Shown: positions 46,565-59,955, numbered from the stretch's first letter. The stretch is 64,000 nt of DNA from Setophaga petechia (GCA_024362935.1 JANCRA010000017.1:2356001-2420000); one strand, 5' to 3'. Notes: generated from the sequence alone by a model not told the origin. Numbers and translations are program-made.

Positions 46565-48005
46565 AAACTAAAAATGAGAATTTTCCCTCTTTCCCCCAAT
46601 GTTTTCAGAGTTCCAGCCCAGTGAGATGGTGATAAATGTCATGGATTCTAATTAATATCTATTAATTCATCACATTGAGCAGGCTATTAAGATTTCTTTT
46701 TCTGATAGACTGTACAAATAATCAGATTAATTGAATTTAATTATATATGGGGGGGTGAGGGGAGACAGAATTGGACACGGGGAAAAGTGAGAAAAAAACT
46801 CAGATGAGTTTTCCTGTCAGCTGGGAATCCCACAGGAGCTGGAATTCCATGGATTTTGCTCCTTGACTCTTTGGATAAATTGGAATGATGGCTCCAGCTC
46901 CAGCCATTGACTCTGCCAAGGCCACCCTAAGCCTGTCCCCAAGTGCCACAGGGCTGGGAAATCCCTGGAGGGATGGGGATTCCAGGGCTGGACGAGTTTT
47001 CCATGGGGAAATCTCCCTAACATCCAACCTGGAGCTCCTCTGGCACAACCTGAGGCTGTTTGCTCTCATCCTGTCCCTTGTCACGGACATCACCTGTCAC
47101 TGTTGGGATGGAGGGAGCACAGCCTGCCTGGGAGATGCTGCAGATCCTCCAGGAAAGCTCATCCAGGGCCAAATCCCAGCTCAGTTGGGATGAAAGCCCT
47201 TGGAAATGTTTCACATCCAGCAGGGCCACCAAGATCCCAAATCCCTGCACTGCTCTTGTGCCAGGCTCCTCCTGGGCCAGAGGGAAGCTGGGAGACATTT
47301 TCCAAAAATGATTCCTTGCCCCACTTCCAAACGCTCCTGAGAGGGGAAGCAGGAGCCAGGCAGGCTCAGGGAACTGGCAGAGAGCACCCAGGGAATGCCC
47401 AGCACCTGTGAAGTGTCACTGTGTCACTCAGGGCAGGGCTGAGGTCCCTGACCCCTCCTGGCTCAGAGCCACCCTGGGACAGCAGCACAGCCCAGTCACT
47501 GCCACCCACCCTTCCAAGGGGGTCCTTGCCCATGGCAGGGTTTGGGATGAGATGGGCTTGAAGGTCTGTTCCCATCCAGGATTTGGGGATTCTGATCCTT
47601 CTCTCAGCTCTGAAAGGATAAATTTTCCATTCAGGAAGCTCCAGAGTTCTGTCCCCGTGCCAGGCTCAGTCCCTGCAGGACTCTGCCCTTCCAAGCCACC
47701 CTCAGGGGAAGAGTTACCCCAAACTGGGCTGGGATCTGAGGAGCTGACCCGGGCACATGGGAGCTGTGCTCCAAACCCCCTCCAAGCCCAAGGAATTCTC
47801 CCTCCCCAGCCCTGTGTCCCTGGAGTACTGGCCCTGCTGGGTGCCCATCAGGCACACAGGGCACACAGCCAGGGACGTGGGCCAACGATTTCCCTGGCAC
47901 GGAGCTGGGGGAGGAATGTGCCTTCCAAAATCCACCCCTGGCTGGCACAGTGACATTGGTGCTCCTGGGCCTGTCCCTGCCCAGCTGCAGCTGCACGGCC
48001 AGCAG
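46565..48005. other. Non-coding stretch with a CR1 tail
   Basis: No exon recognised. 47500-47590 contains reverse-complement CR1 phrases (CCATGGCAGGGTTTGGGATG, GCTTGAAGGTCTGTTCCCAT). Confidence 0.5.
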
Positions 48006-48009
48006 GGCT

Positions 48010-49015
48010 GGATTGGTGTTCCCAGCACTGGGAATGTTCTCCTGGCTGGAGCTGATGTTCCCAGCACAGGGAATGTTCTCCTGGCTGGAGCTGATGTTCC
48101 CAGCACAGGGAATGTTCTCCTGGCTGGAGCTGATGTTCCCAGCACAGGGAATGTTCTCCTGGCAGGGCTGGGGCTGATGTTCCCAGCACAGGGAATTTTG
48201 ATGTTCCCAGCACAGGGAATGTTCTCCTGGCAGGGCTGGATTGATGTTCCCAGCACAGGGAATTTTGATGTTCCCAGCACAGGAAATGTTCTCCTGGATG
48301 GAATTGATGTTCCCAGCACTGGGAATGTTCTCCTGGCTGGAGCTGATGTTCCCAGCACAGGGAATGTTCTCCTGGCAGGGCTGGAGCTGATGTTCCCAGC
48401 ACAGGGAATTTTGATGTTCCCAGCGCAGGGAATGTTCTCTGTCACAGACATCTTCTATGAAAAATCTTTCCTTTAAAATTTTTCCTCTTGAGAAGCTGAG
48501 AATCGTCAAGAACAAAATGTAAGCATTGATTATCTGCTGCTGTGGAATGCAAGAGGTGCATCTTTGGCTCATGTTGGATGTTTGTAATTAATGGCCAATC
48601 ACAGTCAGCTGGCTCGGACAGAGAGCCAAGCCACAAACCTTTGTTATCATTCTTTCTTTTTCTATTCTTAGCCAGCCTTCTGATGAAATCTTTTCTTCTA
48701 TTCTTTTAGCATAGTTTTAATATAATATATATCATAAAATAATAAATTAGCCTTCTGAAACATGGAGTCAGATCCTCATCTCTTCCCTCATCCTCAGACC
48801 CCTGTGAACACGGTCACAGTTCTCCTGGCTGGGCTGGGGCTGATGTTCCCAGCACAGGGAATTTTGATGTTCCCAGCACAGGGAATTTTGATGTTCCCAG
48901 CACTGGGAATGCTCTCCTGGCTGGGCTGGGGCTGATGTTCCCAGCACAGGGAATTTTGATGTTCCCAGCACTGGAAATTTTGATGTTCCCAGCACTGGGA
49001 ATGCTCTCCTGGCTG
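48010..49015 (+). repeat. Minisatellite GTTCTCCTGGCTGGAGCTGA, split by an LTR
   Basis: Units of about 37-44 bp (GGAATGTTCTCCTGGCTGG, AGCTGATGTTCCCAGCACA) with an optional 23-bp GGAATTTTGATGTTCCCAGC insert run 48010-48439 and resume 48819-49015 beyond the LTR. The LTR target site GTTCTC is part of the unit itself. Confidence 0.92.
48440..48818 (+). mobile_element. Solo LTR (family A) inserted in a minisatellite unit
   Basis: A 379-bp element starting TGTCACAG and ending GGTCACA, flanked by GTTCTC at 48434-48439 and 48819-48824. It is closely similar to the copy at 25619-26003, including GATTATCTGCTGCTGTGGAA, the GGCCAATCACAGTCAGCTGG block and CATGGAGTCAGATCCTCATC. Confidence 0.9.
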
Positions 49016-49164
49016 GGCTGGCCCCTCCTGGGGGTGGCTCTGGACATGTCCCTGACCCACTGGGACACTGGGAAAGCAGCTCCAGGGGACAAAGGGACAG
49101 GGACTCTGTGCTAAAGGGTGAGGGTGGCATGGGAAGGAGTGGGAAGGACAAGTCCATTTGGGCT

Positions 49165-49350
49165 GGAGATGACAGAATCCCTGAGGCTGGAAAAGCCCTC
49201 TGGGACCATCAAATCCAACCATTCCTCCAGCTCTGACCCACGTCCCCAAGTGCCACATCCACAGGGCCTTTAAATCCCTCCAGGGATGTGGCTCCACCAC
49301 TGCCCTGGAAAGACTTTCCCAGTGCTGGGCAGCCCTTCCTGGGAGGAGAT
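49165..49350 (+). mobile_element. CR1-type LINE fragment
   Basis: Carries ACAGAATCCCTGAGGCTGGA, TCAAATCCAACCATTCC, CATCCACAGGGCCTTTAAAT, CTTTCCCAGTGCTGGGCAGC: the order of an avian CR1 subfamily different from the other copies here. Confidence 0.65.
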
Positions 49351-49354
49351 GAGT

Positions 49355-50290
49355 GAAGAAGAGGAGGTTCTCAGCACTCTACTGAAACTGGCCTAAGGCA
49401 GGAAACCTGGAGATCTGTGGGGCTGAATCCCTCCCAGCTGCAGGACAGAGAGGGGAGGGCACAGCTGGGCTGGCTCTGGGGGATCCCTTGCTGCCCAGAC
49501 AGATCCCTCTGCTCCCTGTCCCTGCAGCATTCCAGGCTGGCTCTGGCAGCCAGCTGGCACCTGCATGCCAGGGCAGTGCCTTGGCAGAGCCTGAGGAACA
49601 GACTGGCTGCCCCAGGCCCCCGCAGGCCCCTCCTGTCACCCACCTGCCACCTCCTCCCTTCTCCTTATCCCATCTCAGCTGGGTCCTACTGAACAGCACC
49701 AAAATAAATCCTCTGTGCATGGCAATCCGAGTGTCTGGGGGAGTTTGGAAGCCCAGGTTGTTCCCAGCTCGCTGTGGGGATGATCCACATCCCAGAAATC
49801 CTGTGAGCTTTTCACAAGTTTTAGGGTTTTTTAACCCATTAATTTTGGTTTGCTGGAGCTTTCTCTGGACCCTGCAGAGGACCCAAGGACCCGTAGGGGA
49901 GTGAGAAGGCAAAGGCCACAGGACCTGCTTCAGGAAAAGGCTGGGCTCACTGGGTTCTCCTGTTCTGGGAGCAGAATTCAGCCTGGAGGATTCCCTTGGA
50001 GGGAAAAGTCCTCCAGAATGCTGGCAGAGTGCAAGGCAGAGAAACTGGGAGGCCTTGGTGTCCCTTGTTCCTCTGGCTCCGTGCTGCTCTTCAGGAGCTG
50101 CCCCTGCTCTGGCCAGGCCATTCCTGACCCCTTCCCCTCTGAGGCTGAGATATCCCCAACCCTGCTCCAGCTGACAGCCCTGGCCTGAAATCCAGAGGTG
50201 TCTGTGCTCCTTCATCAGGATTTTAACTGCCCAGCTTGGAAAGGCCACAAGGTGAGACATCTCTGCCTTAGGGACGAGCAGCTCCAGAGT
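49355..50290. other. Non-coding stretch, nothing recognised
   Basis: A long minus-strand frame covers this area but has no conserved motif and runs through the adjacent microsatellite. I treat it as chance. Confidence 0.45.
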
Positions 50291-50299
50291 GTCCATCCA

Positions 50300-50465
50300 G
50301 GGATGGGATGGGATGGATTGGGATGGGATGGGATGGGATGGGATGGGATGGGATGGGATCAGTGGGATGGGATGGGATGGAATGGGATCAGTGGGATGGG
50401 ATGGGATCAGTGGGATGGGATGGGATGGGATGGGTGGCATGGCATGGCATGGCATGGCATGGCAT
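50300..50465 (+). repeat. (GGGAT)n / (GGCAT)n microsatellite
   Basis: GGGAT pentamers with TCAGT interruptions (50300-50430) switch to GGCAT pentamers (50435-50465). Confidence 0.93.
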
Positions 50466-50689
50466 GGACTCTCCTTTGTTTCTCTTGGCAAATCCAGGAT
50501 GGAAGCAGGTCCCTGACACAGCATTTCCATCACCCTCGTGGTGACAGTTCCAGTCCCATCAGAGCACAGCAGAAACCCCTCCCCTGGTGATGCCCCAAGC
50601 CCCGGCTCCCTCGGAGGAGTTCTCAGCCCTGCCCTCACCTCCCTGCGCTGAGCTCCCCTAATGAGGAGCCACTTAAAGCCCAGCAGAGC

Positions 50690-50960
50690 CTTTTTCCTGC
50701 CTTGTCCGAGCCGATCTGTCACCAAAGGGCCGCGACAGCCGCGGGGCGGGGTGGCAGCGGCTGCTGAGAGCGGCCGGAGCAGACGGGCCCGTGAATTATT
50801 GAAGGAGCTCCAGCCGGGGGCGGCCGCTGCTCCTCGGGGCTGCCGAAGCGCCTGAGCTCCGGGCAGAGCGGATTAACCCTTTGGAGAGCAGCGGCTGCAG
50901 CTTCCAGGAGCTCCGGGGAGGCGCAGGGGTGGCTCGGGCACAGCCGCGCTGGGGACGTCG
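50690..50960. promoter_or_regulatory. CpG-rich island, candidate promoter
   Basis: Many CpGs and GC-box-like GGGGCGGGG (near 50740-50750), with GCGGCCGG and GCGGCCGCTGC motifs, in otherwise CpG-poor surroundings. No gene starts visibly here on the plus strand. It could be the start region of the minus-strand EXOC1-like gene or of an unseen transcript. Only the composition is seen. Confidence 0.45.
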
Positions 50961-50964
50961 CTTC

Positions 50965-51162
50965 TATCACTTCTGTCACCTCTGTCACCTCTGTCACCTC
51001 TGTCACTTCTGTCACCTCTGTCGCCTCTGTCGCCTCTGTCGCCTCTGTCACCTCTGTCACCTCTGTCGCCTCTGTCACTTCTGTCACCTCTGTCACTTCT
51101 GTCACTCCTGTCACCTCTGTCACTTCTGTCACTCCTGTCACTTCTGTCACTTCTGTCGTTTC
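50965..51162 (+). repeat. 9-bp minisatellite (TCTGTCACC)
   Basis: About 22 units of TCTGTCACC, TCTGTCACT and TCTGTCGCC directly follow the CpG-rich island. Frames read as Cys-His-Leu repeats or, on the other strand, VTEVTEVTE. Confidence 0.93.
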
Positions 51163-51164
51163 TC

Positions 51165-53065
51165 CTCAGGCTCAGGCGCTCAGAGCTCTGCGGTGCCGGC
51201 AGAGCTGGTGACTCCAGGAGGAGGGAAAGACAAAAAGATGGGGCTTGGGGGGAGTTTCCTGTGGATTTTTGGGAATCTGGGAGCCTGCACGGGACCAGTG
51301 ATTCAAGGCTGAGTTCCTCCCCCAGGCCTGAGCTTTTCTCACCCCAAAACCCCCTAAAAATATGGGGTTTTAATTAACCCAGAGAGGAAAACCTTGCACG
51401 GGGGAAAAATGAAGGGAAATGAGGATGGGGAAGAGGGAGACAGAGCTGGCAGCACCAGGAGGAGCAGGGATGCTGCCAAGGGGGATTTTCCCACTGATGG
51501 ACGTACAGACAGAAAACCCTGAAGGCATTAAAAATCATTCAGTGCCCCAAATGTCTTTAAAATAATGCAGTGCCCCAAATGTCCTAAAAATAATTCCGTA
51601 CCCCACAGGAGTCTGGCACTCAGGGATTGTGTTGCCTTTTTAGGACTTTTTAGCTCCACTTTGTTTAAGGATGAAAGATTCCTGTCTCCAGCCCAGGCTC
51701 GTGAATCACGGCCGTGGCACTGAGGAATCTGAACCTCTGTGGGGACCCTTCTGGCACCCATGAATTAGGGGAATTCTCCTCTGGTAAATATTCCTGCCTC
51801 CACAGGCAATTCCCTTTGTTATCTCTGGACAAGGAATGGATGGAGCAGCATCAGGGCTCTGGGACAGCATCCTTGCACTATGATGGGTCACAGGATCCTC
51901 ATCCCAGCTTGGCTCACAATTGATTTATTGGATTTTGGGCTTTTTTAGCCAAGGAAAATTCAGGCAATGGAAACATCAGTGTCTCACTTCCAGTTGACAC
52001 TCCTCAATCCTTAAAAATACAAATTTCAGGAGCTTTCGAGGAGTTTTGGGGCAGCACAAGGGAGTTTTAGCAGTGCTGGGGAGTGGGCAGAACTCTCTGG
52101 AGGGGGATGAGGAGGATGAGGCACCGTGAGGTGAAGGGATTTGTGTCCAAGCTTGGAAAACATGGGAATAGCAGCCAGGAAGTGACTCCAGGGCCTTCCT
52201 CACAATCACTCTGTGGAATCCCAGAGTGGACACAAACAAATCCTCATTAAACCCTTCCCTGCCTTCTCTTGGGATGGGATGAATCATCTGCCCCTCTTGT
52301 GGCTGATAAAAGTCTTCAGAAACCAGAGAGGGACCCAAATTCCTGCTCCACTTTTCTCGGAAGAACTTGTAAAAGCTGCTTTATGAAACCTCCTGGCAAG
52401 TTCTCCTGAGTTTCCAGGCCCCCTGAGCATTTCCATAGTGCCAAACATCTTCCCCTTCCCTGGAGATCCCATTCCCAGTTGCCTCTGGACACATCAGCAT
52501 TGGCCTGGATGGTGTCCATGATTTCCACATCAGTTCATGGGAATATTTGCACCAATTTGGATGCAATTTTCACCCCCCATGAGCCTCAGGCATGTGAGGA
52601 AAAAGCAGAGAGGCAGCTGGGAAAAGGGAAAGAGAAAGGAAAAGGGAAAGGGAAAAAAGAATGGGAAGTGCCATTGATGCTTCTGTCACTGGGCCTGTCC
52701 TGAGCTCATATCCCAGCTCTCCCAGTACAGCCTCCAGAATAAATCAGTTTAAATTGGATTTTAGGAAAGATTTCTTCATCGCCAAGCCGTGGCAGAGCTG
52801 CCCAGGATGGAGGCACTGGGCTGGACCAGGAACCTGGATCAGGGCTGGGGTCTCCCAGAGACAGGGAATTCTGAGCCAGCAGAGCTGAAAATTCCCTGGG
52901 AATTCTTTGATGAACTTGCAGTTACATTGGATCAGATCTCCAGAAAAGTGGGACAAAACCCTTCAAGATTTCATCCCAATCCCAAAAATCTAAAAGGCCC
53001 ATGGTGGCTAAATTTTCCCCCAGGCCAATTTCAAAGATGTTTCAAGTACCTCTTTGAGCAAATCT
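51165..53065. other. Non-coding stretch, nothing recognised
   Basis: No exon recognised. Near 51530-51600 the phrase CAGTGCCCCAAATGTC is repeated twice, and an AAAGGGAAAGG tract lies at 52620-52660. Confidence 0.4.
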
Positions 53066-53069
53066 CTGT

Positions 53070-54262
53070 CATCCATCCATCCATCCATCATCCATCCATC
53101 ATCCATCCATCCATCCATCATCCATGGATCCATCCATCATCCATCCATCCATCCATCATCCATCCATGGATCCATCCATCCATCCATCCATCCATCCATC
53201 ATCCATCCATCCATCCATCCATCCATCCATCATCCATCCATCCATCCATCCATCCATCATCCATCCATCATCCATCCATCATCCATCCATCATCCATCCA
53301 TCATCCATCCATCATCCATCCATCCATCCATCCATCCATCATCCATCATCCATCCATCATCCATCCATCCATCCATCCATCCATCCATCATCCATCCATC
53401 CATCCATCCATCCATCCATCATCCATCCATCATCCATCCATCCATCATCCATCCATCATCCATCCATCCATCATCCATCCATCCATCCATCCATCCATCC
53501 ATCCATCCATCCATCATCCATCCATCCATCCATCCATCCATCCATCCATCCATCATCCATCCATCATCCATCCATCATCCATCATCCATCCATCATCCAT
53601 CCATCCATCCATCCATCCATCCATCCATCCATCCATCATCCATCCATGGATCCATCCATCCATCCATCCATCATCCATCATCCATCCATCATCCATCATC
53701 CATCCATCCATCATCCATCCATCCATCCATCCATCCATCCATCATCCATCCATCCATCCATCCACCCATCCATCATCCATCCATCCATCCATCCATCCAT
53801 CATCCATCATCCATCCATCATCCATCCATCCATCATCCATCATCCATCCATCCATCCATCCATCCATCCATCCATCATCCATCCATCCATCCATCATCCA
53901 TCCATCCATCCATCCATCCATCCATCATCCATCATCCATCCATCATCCATCATCCATCCATCATCCATCCATCCATCCATCCATCCATCCATCCATGGAT
54001 CCATCCATCCATCATCCATCCATCCATCCATCATCCATCATCCATCCATCCATCCATCCATCCATCCATCCATCCATCATCCATCCATCCATCCATCCAT
54101 CCATCCATCCATCATCCATCCATCCATCCATCCATCCATCCATCCATCATCCATCATCCATCCATGGATCCATCCATCCATCCATCCATCATCCATCATC
54201 CATCCATCCATCCATCCACCCATCCATCCATCCATCCATCCATCCATCCATCCATCCATCCA
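53070..54262 (+). repeat. ~1.2-kb (ATCC)n array with ATC slips
   Basis: Almost pure CATC/CCAT tetramers broken regularly by a 3-bp ATC step and by occasional GGATCC. The mix of 4- and 3-bp steps keeps all three plus frames open for hundreds of codons (HPSIHPSI). Non-coding. Confidence 0.97.
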
Positions 54263-54880
54263 ATAAATTGGGCTGGTTTACAACTCTCCCCCATCTATAA
54301 ATGCATCCCACAAAATATCAACGGGACACAGTTCCTGCAATTTATGGGAAAATAATCCAACAGCCCTGGGATACAAGAAAACAACAAGGACCAACCCAAA
54401 CAGAAAAAATTCCTTGGATGTGAGTGCCCAGACTCAGGGATTTGATTTGTAGGAGAAGAAGAAATCACATCTTCTAATCTTTAAAAATTTAACAGGGACA
54501 AAAATTCATGGATGAACTCAGGCCAGCTCTGCTGTCAGAGAATGTTGGGATTTAAGCCTCATCAGACTTCTAATGGAAAGGAATCCAGGAAACATATAAA
54601 TATTGGGATGTTGTTTGGAGTTGTCATATTTTCCTGGATTTACATAAAACTGTATTTTTCAAGGAAACTAAGAAGAGCTGGATTCTCTTTCCTTGCTTGG
54701 TTTTTCCAGCCAGGACAATCAGGCTGCCACACCAGCCTAAGCTCCTCATGACCCCACTGTGTCATTCCTACCTTGGGAAAGGGGATTTCAGTCCCTCCAG
54801 CTCAACAATATAAAATCATCCAAGGAGCAGCAAGAGTTTTGCTGCTGTAAGGTTTTTGCTGGCTGGGTTTGGAATTATGG
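54262..54880. other. Non-coding stretch, nothing recognised
   Basis: No exon or named repeat. Apparently unique sequence between the tetramer array and a CR1 fragment. Confidence 0.4.
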
Positions 54881-55140
54881 AATCATGGAATGGTTTGGGT
54901 TGGAAGGAACCTTAAAGCTCATCCAGTTCCACCCCCTGCCATGGCAGGGACACCTTCCACTCTCCCAGGCTGCTCCAAGCCCCAGTGTCCAACCTGGCCT
55001 TGGACATTTGCAAGGGAAGATACAACTTCTCTGGGCACCCTGTGCCAGGGCCTGCCCACCCTTCCAGGGAGGAATTTCTTTCCAGTATCCCACCTAAATC
55101 CCCATTCTTTTAGTGTAAAACTGTTCCCCTTGTCCTGGCA
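54880..55140 (+). mobile_element. CR1 LINE fragment
   Basis: AATCATGGAATGGTTTGGGT, GGAACCTTAAAGCTCATCCA, GGGACACCTTCCACTCTCCC, CCAACCTGGCCTTGGACATT and CTTCTCTGGGCACCC in canonical CR1 order, running to about 55140. Confidence 0.92.
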
Positions 55141-55304
55141 CCATCTGGCCGCGTCCCCCTCACTCCTTTTTCACAAGCCCCGCTGCATTCCCAGGCGATG
55201 GCGAGGGCGCCCCTGGAATTCCCCAGTCAGTCCCGCCCGGTGCCAGAGGGGGAGGATGGGGGGACAGGGGATGATGGGGGGTTCGGGGAGCAGGATGGGC
55301 TGAC

Positions 55305-55985
55305 AGGGGATGCGGGAGCGGGATGGGCTCACACGGGAGCGGGATGGGCTCACCCGGGAGCGGGATGGGCTCTCAGGGGAGCGGGATGGGCTCACAGGGG
55401 GTGCGGGAGCGGGATGGGTTCTCAGGGGAGCGGGATGGGCTCACCCGGGAGCGGGATGGGCTCACCCGGGAGCGGGATGGGCTCACACGGGAGCGGGATG
55501 GGCTCTCAGGGAAGCGGGATGGGCTCACAGGGGATGCGGGAGCGGGATGGGCTCTCAGGGGAGCGGGATGGGCTCACCCGGGAGCGAGATGGGCTCACCC
55601 GGGAGCGGGATGGGTTCTCAGGGGAGCGGGATGGGCTCACACGGGAGCGGGATGGGCTCACCCGGGAGCGGGATGGGCTCGCACGGGAGCGGGATGGGCT
55701 CGCACGGGAGCGGGATGGGCTCACAGGGGATGCGGGAGCGGGATGGGCTCTCAGGGAAGCGGGATGGGCTCACCCGGGAGCGGGATGGGCTCACCCGGGA
55801 GCGGGATGGGCTCACACGGGAGCGGGATGGGCTCACACGGGAGCGGGATGGGCTCACACGGGAGCGGGATGGGCTCTCGGGGGAGCGGGATGGGCTCACA
55901 CGGGAGCGGGATGGGTTCTCAGGGGAGCGGGATGGGCTCACACGGGAGCGGGATGGGCTCACACGGGAGCGGGATGGGCTCGCAG
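55305..55985 (+). repeat. 21-bp CpG-rich minisatellite upstream of KCTD
   Basis: About 32 units of GAGCGGGATGGGCTCACACGG with ACACGG, ACCCGG, TCAGGG and GATGCGG variants. Period 21 codes for RERDGLT, GSGMGSH or AGWAHTG repeats in the three frames, all open. It ends about 100 bp before the KCTD TATA-like box. Confidence 0.95.
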
Positions 55986-56085
55986 GGGATGCGGGGACGG
56001 TGGGGGCTGGTCGGATGGAGGCGGAGGCAGGCGGGGGAAGGCGGTCCCGGGGACAGCGGGGGACGGCGCTCGCCGCCTCCCCGGC

Positions 56086-56192
56086 CATAAAACGGCGGGG
56101 CCAGGGCCGGGCGGGCGGAGAGGAGCGGCGGGAGCGGCGCGGCCGGAGCGCACGGCGGGAGCGCAGCGGAGCGGCCGGGCCGCCCTGCCGAG
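56086..56192 (+). promoter_or_regulatory. KCTD core promoter and non-coding exon 1 (predicted)
   Basis: A CATAAAAC TATA-like element at 56086-56093 lies in a CpG island (about 56000-56450). About 30 bp downstream begins a GC-rich stretch that ends in a good donor, GAG|GTAACG (GT at 56193). It would be joined to the acceptor TTGCAG at 57811-57816. The exon therefore spans roughly 56117-56192. No ATG is seen in it. Confidence 0.6.
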
Positions 56193-57601
56193 GTAACGGG
56201 GGCGGCGGGGTCGGGGTCCCGCGGCCAGGGAGCGCCGGGACGGCTGCGGGGCTGAGCGGGGCTGTCCTCGCCGCTGTCCCCGCTCAGGTCCCCGCCGCTG
56301 TCCCCGCCGGCTCCGCGCCTGGGGCGGGCAGAGGGGACAGCGGGGCCGCTCTCCCCGCGCCCCCCGAGCCCTCAGCCCACCAGGGGCAGCCTCCCAGCCT
56401 GACAAAGGGATGCGAGCTCCGGGCACGGGCGGTTGCTGCCCGCTGGGCTGTGCCGTGGGCATGGAATCGCCAGGGAAAGGGAGCCAGAGCCACTGCGGGA
56501 GGGGACCGGGAAGCCGGGACCGCGCTGATCCTCTTTCCATCCTTCCGTCTCTTCCTTGCCCGAGTCACTCCTTGTTCAAAGACGATTCTCCCTGTGAGCC
56601 GGGAGGAGCAGGGAACGCTGGCTCAGCTCTGCCCCCGTACCCGAAAGTGCCCACAGAGTTCTGTCTTTGTCCTTTGGTTGCTCCAGAATTTGTGTTGGGA
56701 TCCTCGGGAGCAGCTCCTGGGAATCTTTGCGGCAGGACATGGGGACGGGGCGAGCCCTTGGGCTGTTCCTTGGGTGTGGGACCAGTCCTGGGGGGTTCCA
56801 ACGTCGGAGCAGACCCAGGGCAGCGCTGAGATCACCCAGGGAGGGGGCAGAGCTGGAGGTCAGCTCAGGGAACCCCTCCGTGCTCTCCCAAATGCCTGCA
56901 CAGAGCAGGGCATGGATCCAGGCTCCGGCTGCTGAGCCAGGTTTATGTAAGCTGCTGATTTGCAGTGTCAAGAGACATCCAAGAACCGGCTTGCCTTTGG
57001 AAAACGTACAAATCCGTGGCATCTGCCACGGAGCAATTGCTGTAGCAGCAGCCCAAGATTTGTCTTGGTCCCAGCCCCTCGGAGAGGTTCTGCCATCTCC
57101 CAGCTTGGCTGCGAGTCCGTGTTGAGCACTTTCCAGGAGCAAGGGCAGAGCAGGAGTGCCAAAGGCTCTGTCCCTCTGTCCCTCTGTCCTTCAGGGAGCT
57201 GATGCCGCTGTTCCCAGCACCCCCGGGGTGCTCCCTGTGTGGCACCGCAACCCCTCCAGCCCCGGCTCCGCGGGGCCCCTGCGCCGGGAACTCCTCCCTC
57301 GGCAGCTGCTGCCCGCAGGATGCGGGGCTGGCGCGTCCCCAGGGTGTGACAGCCCTGCCTTTCCTGTTGTTGACAGCAGCCCCACGTCCCTGCACCTTCC
57401 TGGGCAGAGAGGCTGAGCCCCTCTGCTGCCTGGAGAGCTCAGGTGGAGACGGCACGGGCAGCGTGCCACGGGAGGGGAGGTGGCTTTGGATAATGCTGCT
57501 TGCTCCAGGAGCCAGGGACTGGGGAAGAGAGATGACTTCCAGACTCCTGGAGAGACAAGGATCCGGTCCTGCCCGCCTGCTGACCCAAACCAGGCATTTA
57601 G

Positions 57602-58690
<1,089 letters not shown>

Positions 58691-59894
58691 CACAAAACCA
58701 ACCCTCCGCCAACCAACCGCTGACCGTCCCTTTCCTGTCCCGTGCTGGCTGTGGTCTAGAAGGTAGAGATCCATCCCCGAATCCCGGCGTCCTCCCTTTG
58801 CCTCCTTTTCAGTTGGTTCTTGGTTTTCTCCCTCCTCCTTGCTCCACGTTGAACCTGCCCAGCTCTTCCTTGTAGCAGCTGCTGACCACCAACCTTCCTC
58901 CCTCTCCGTGACCTCTGCGGCCGCTCCCAACCCTCCCTGGATGTGTGGACTCGGACACTGCTGTGGACGTGGGCTGGGTGGGAGGGGTGGGACACACTGG
59001 ACACGGCTCTGGGCTGGCATTGCTGCAGCTTGGACACTGGACTGGGCTCTGTGTCCCGTGCAGCTCCACGGGATCCTGCTGCACACACCGAGGGTTCGGA
59101 GAGGAATCCTTGGGATAAAGACATGGGAAAGGTGGGAAGCAAAGGCGGGGAGGGGGGTGGGGGTTGGGAAGTGGCAGCCTGGCAGCACGGCTGGATTGGC
59201 AGGAGCCCTGTAAGCAGCTTAGCCTGAGGCTGGCAGCGCTTGGGAAGGGGAGAGGCTCCCCCTGTGCTCGCAGCTCTGAGCTCAGACATCGCCGCGGCTC
59301 CGGGATGCCTCGGGAGGGATTTTGGGGGGATTTTGGGGAGGGTGGGAGGGGCAGATGTTCCGTGAGGGAGGTGGGGGGGAGTGGGGAAGGTTTGATGTGC
59401 TCGGGGGTGTAAAATGCTTATACAGCTCTCCAGCTCCTTGGAGCCTTGTCAGACAAAAAGTCCCTTCATTTTTTCCTGGGAGCACAATGGGAATCACGGG
59501 GATGAGGCTGGAATGCTCCGGTGGTGTTCAGGCCACAGCTTCACCCAGCCAAGGGAATTTTGGCCATTTGGGTGATCCCCCACGAGGTGTCTCCAATCCC
59601 AGCTCTCCAGGCCCCCCTGGGGCTGGAGCTGCAGCTGCTCTCCCCCGGTGGGGGATGAGGAACAAAGGGACAGCCCGGAGTGGCCGTGTGCCCCCGTGCC
59701 CAGCTGGCACAGGACTGGGGAGGTTTGGTGAGGGGGCTCCAGCAGGAGAAGGAAGGAAGGAACACAAAGCTCTGGGAGCCTCTGTGCCCTGCTCTGCCCC
59801 TCCTGTGCCTGCTGGGCAGGATCCCAGGGCAGCACATCACCCTGGGTGAGGCCCAGCCCCAGCTCTGGCACACGGCCTCAGCCTGCAGGGGAGG

Positions 59895-59955
59895 TGAGCC
59901 TGATGTCCCTGATGTCCCTGATGTCCCTGATGTCCCTGATGTCCCTGATGTCCCT
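59895..59955 (+). repeat. 9-bp repeat (TGATGTCCC), six copies
   Basis: Six head-to-tail copies of CTGATGTCC in the downstream flank or 3' UTR of KCTD. Confidence 0.9.

Noticed and set aside
49379..50725. 448-codon minus-strand frame
   Set aside because: No conserved motif; crosses a (GGGAT)n microsatellite and unrelated sequence on both sides.
53054..54355. Open frames of 380-503 codons reading HPSIHPSI
   Set aside because: Pure product of the ATCC/ATC array; all three frames open, no splice or start logic, no family.
55310..56935. 541-codon plus-strand frame (RERDGLT repeats)
   Set aside because: Runs through the 21-bp minisatellite, the TATA region and the KCTD intron; the other two frames are also open. 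Composition artefact.
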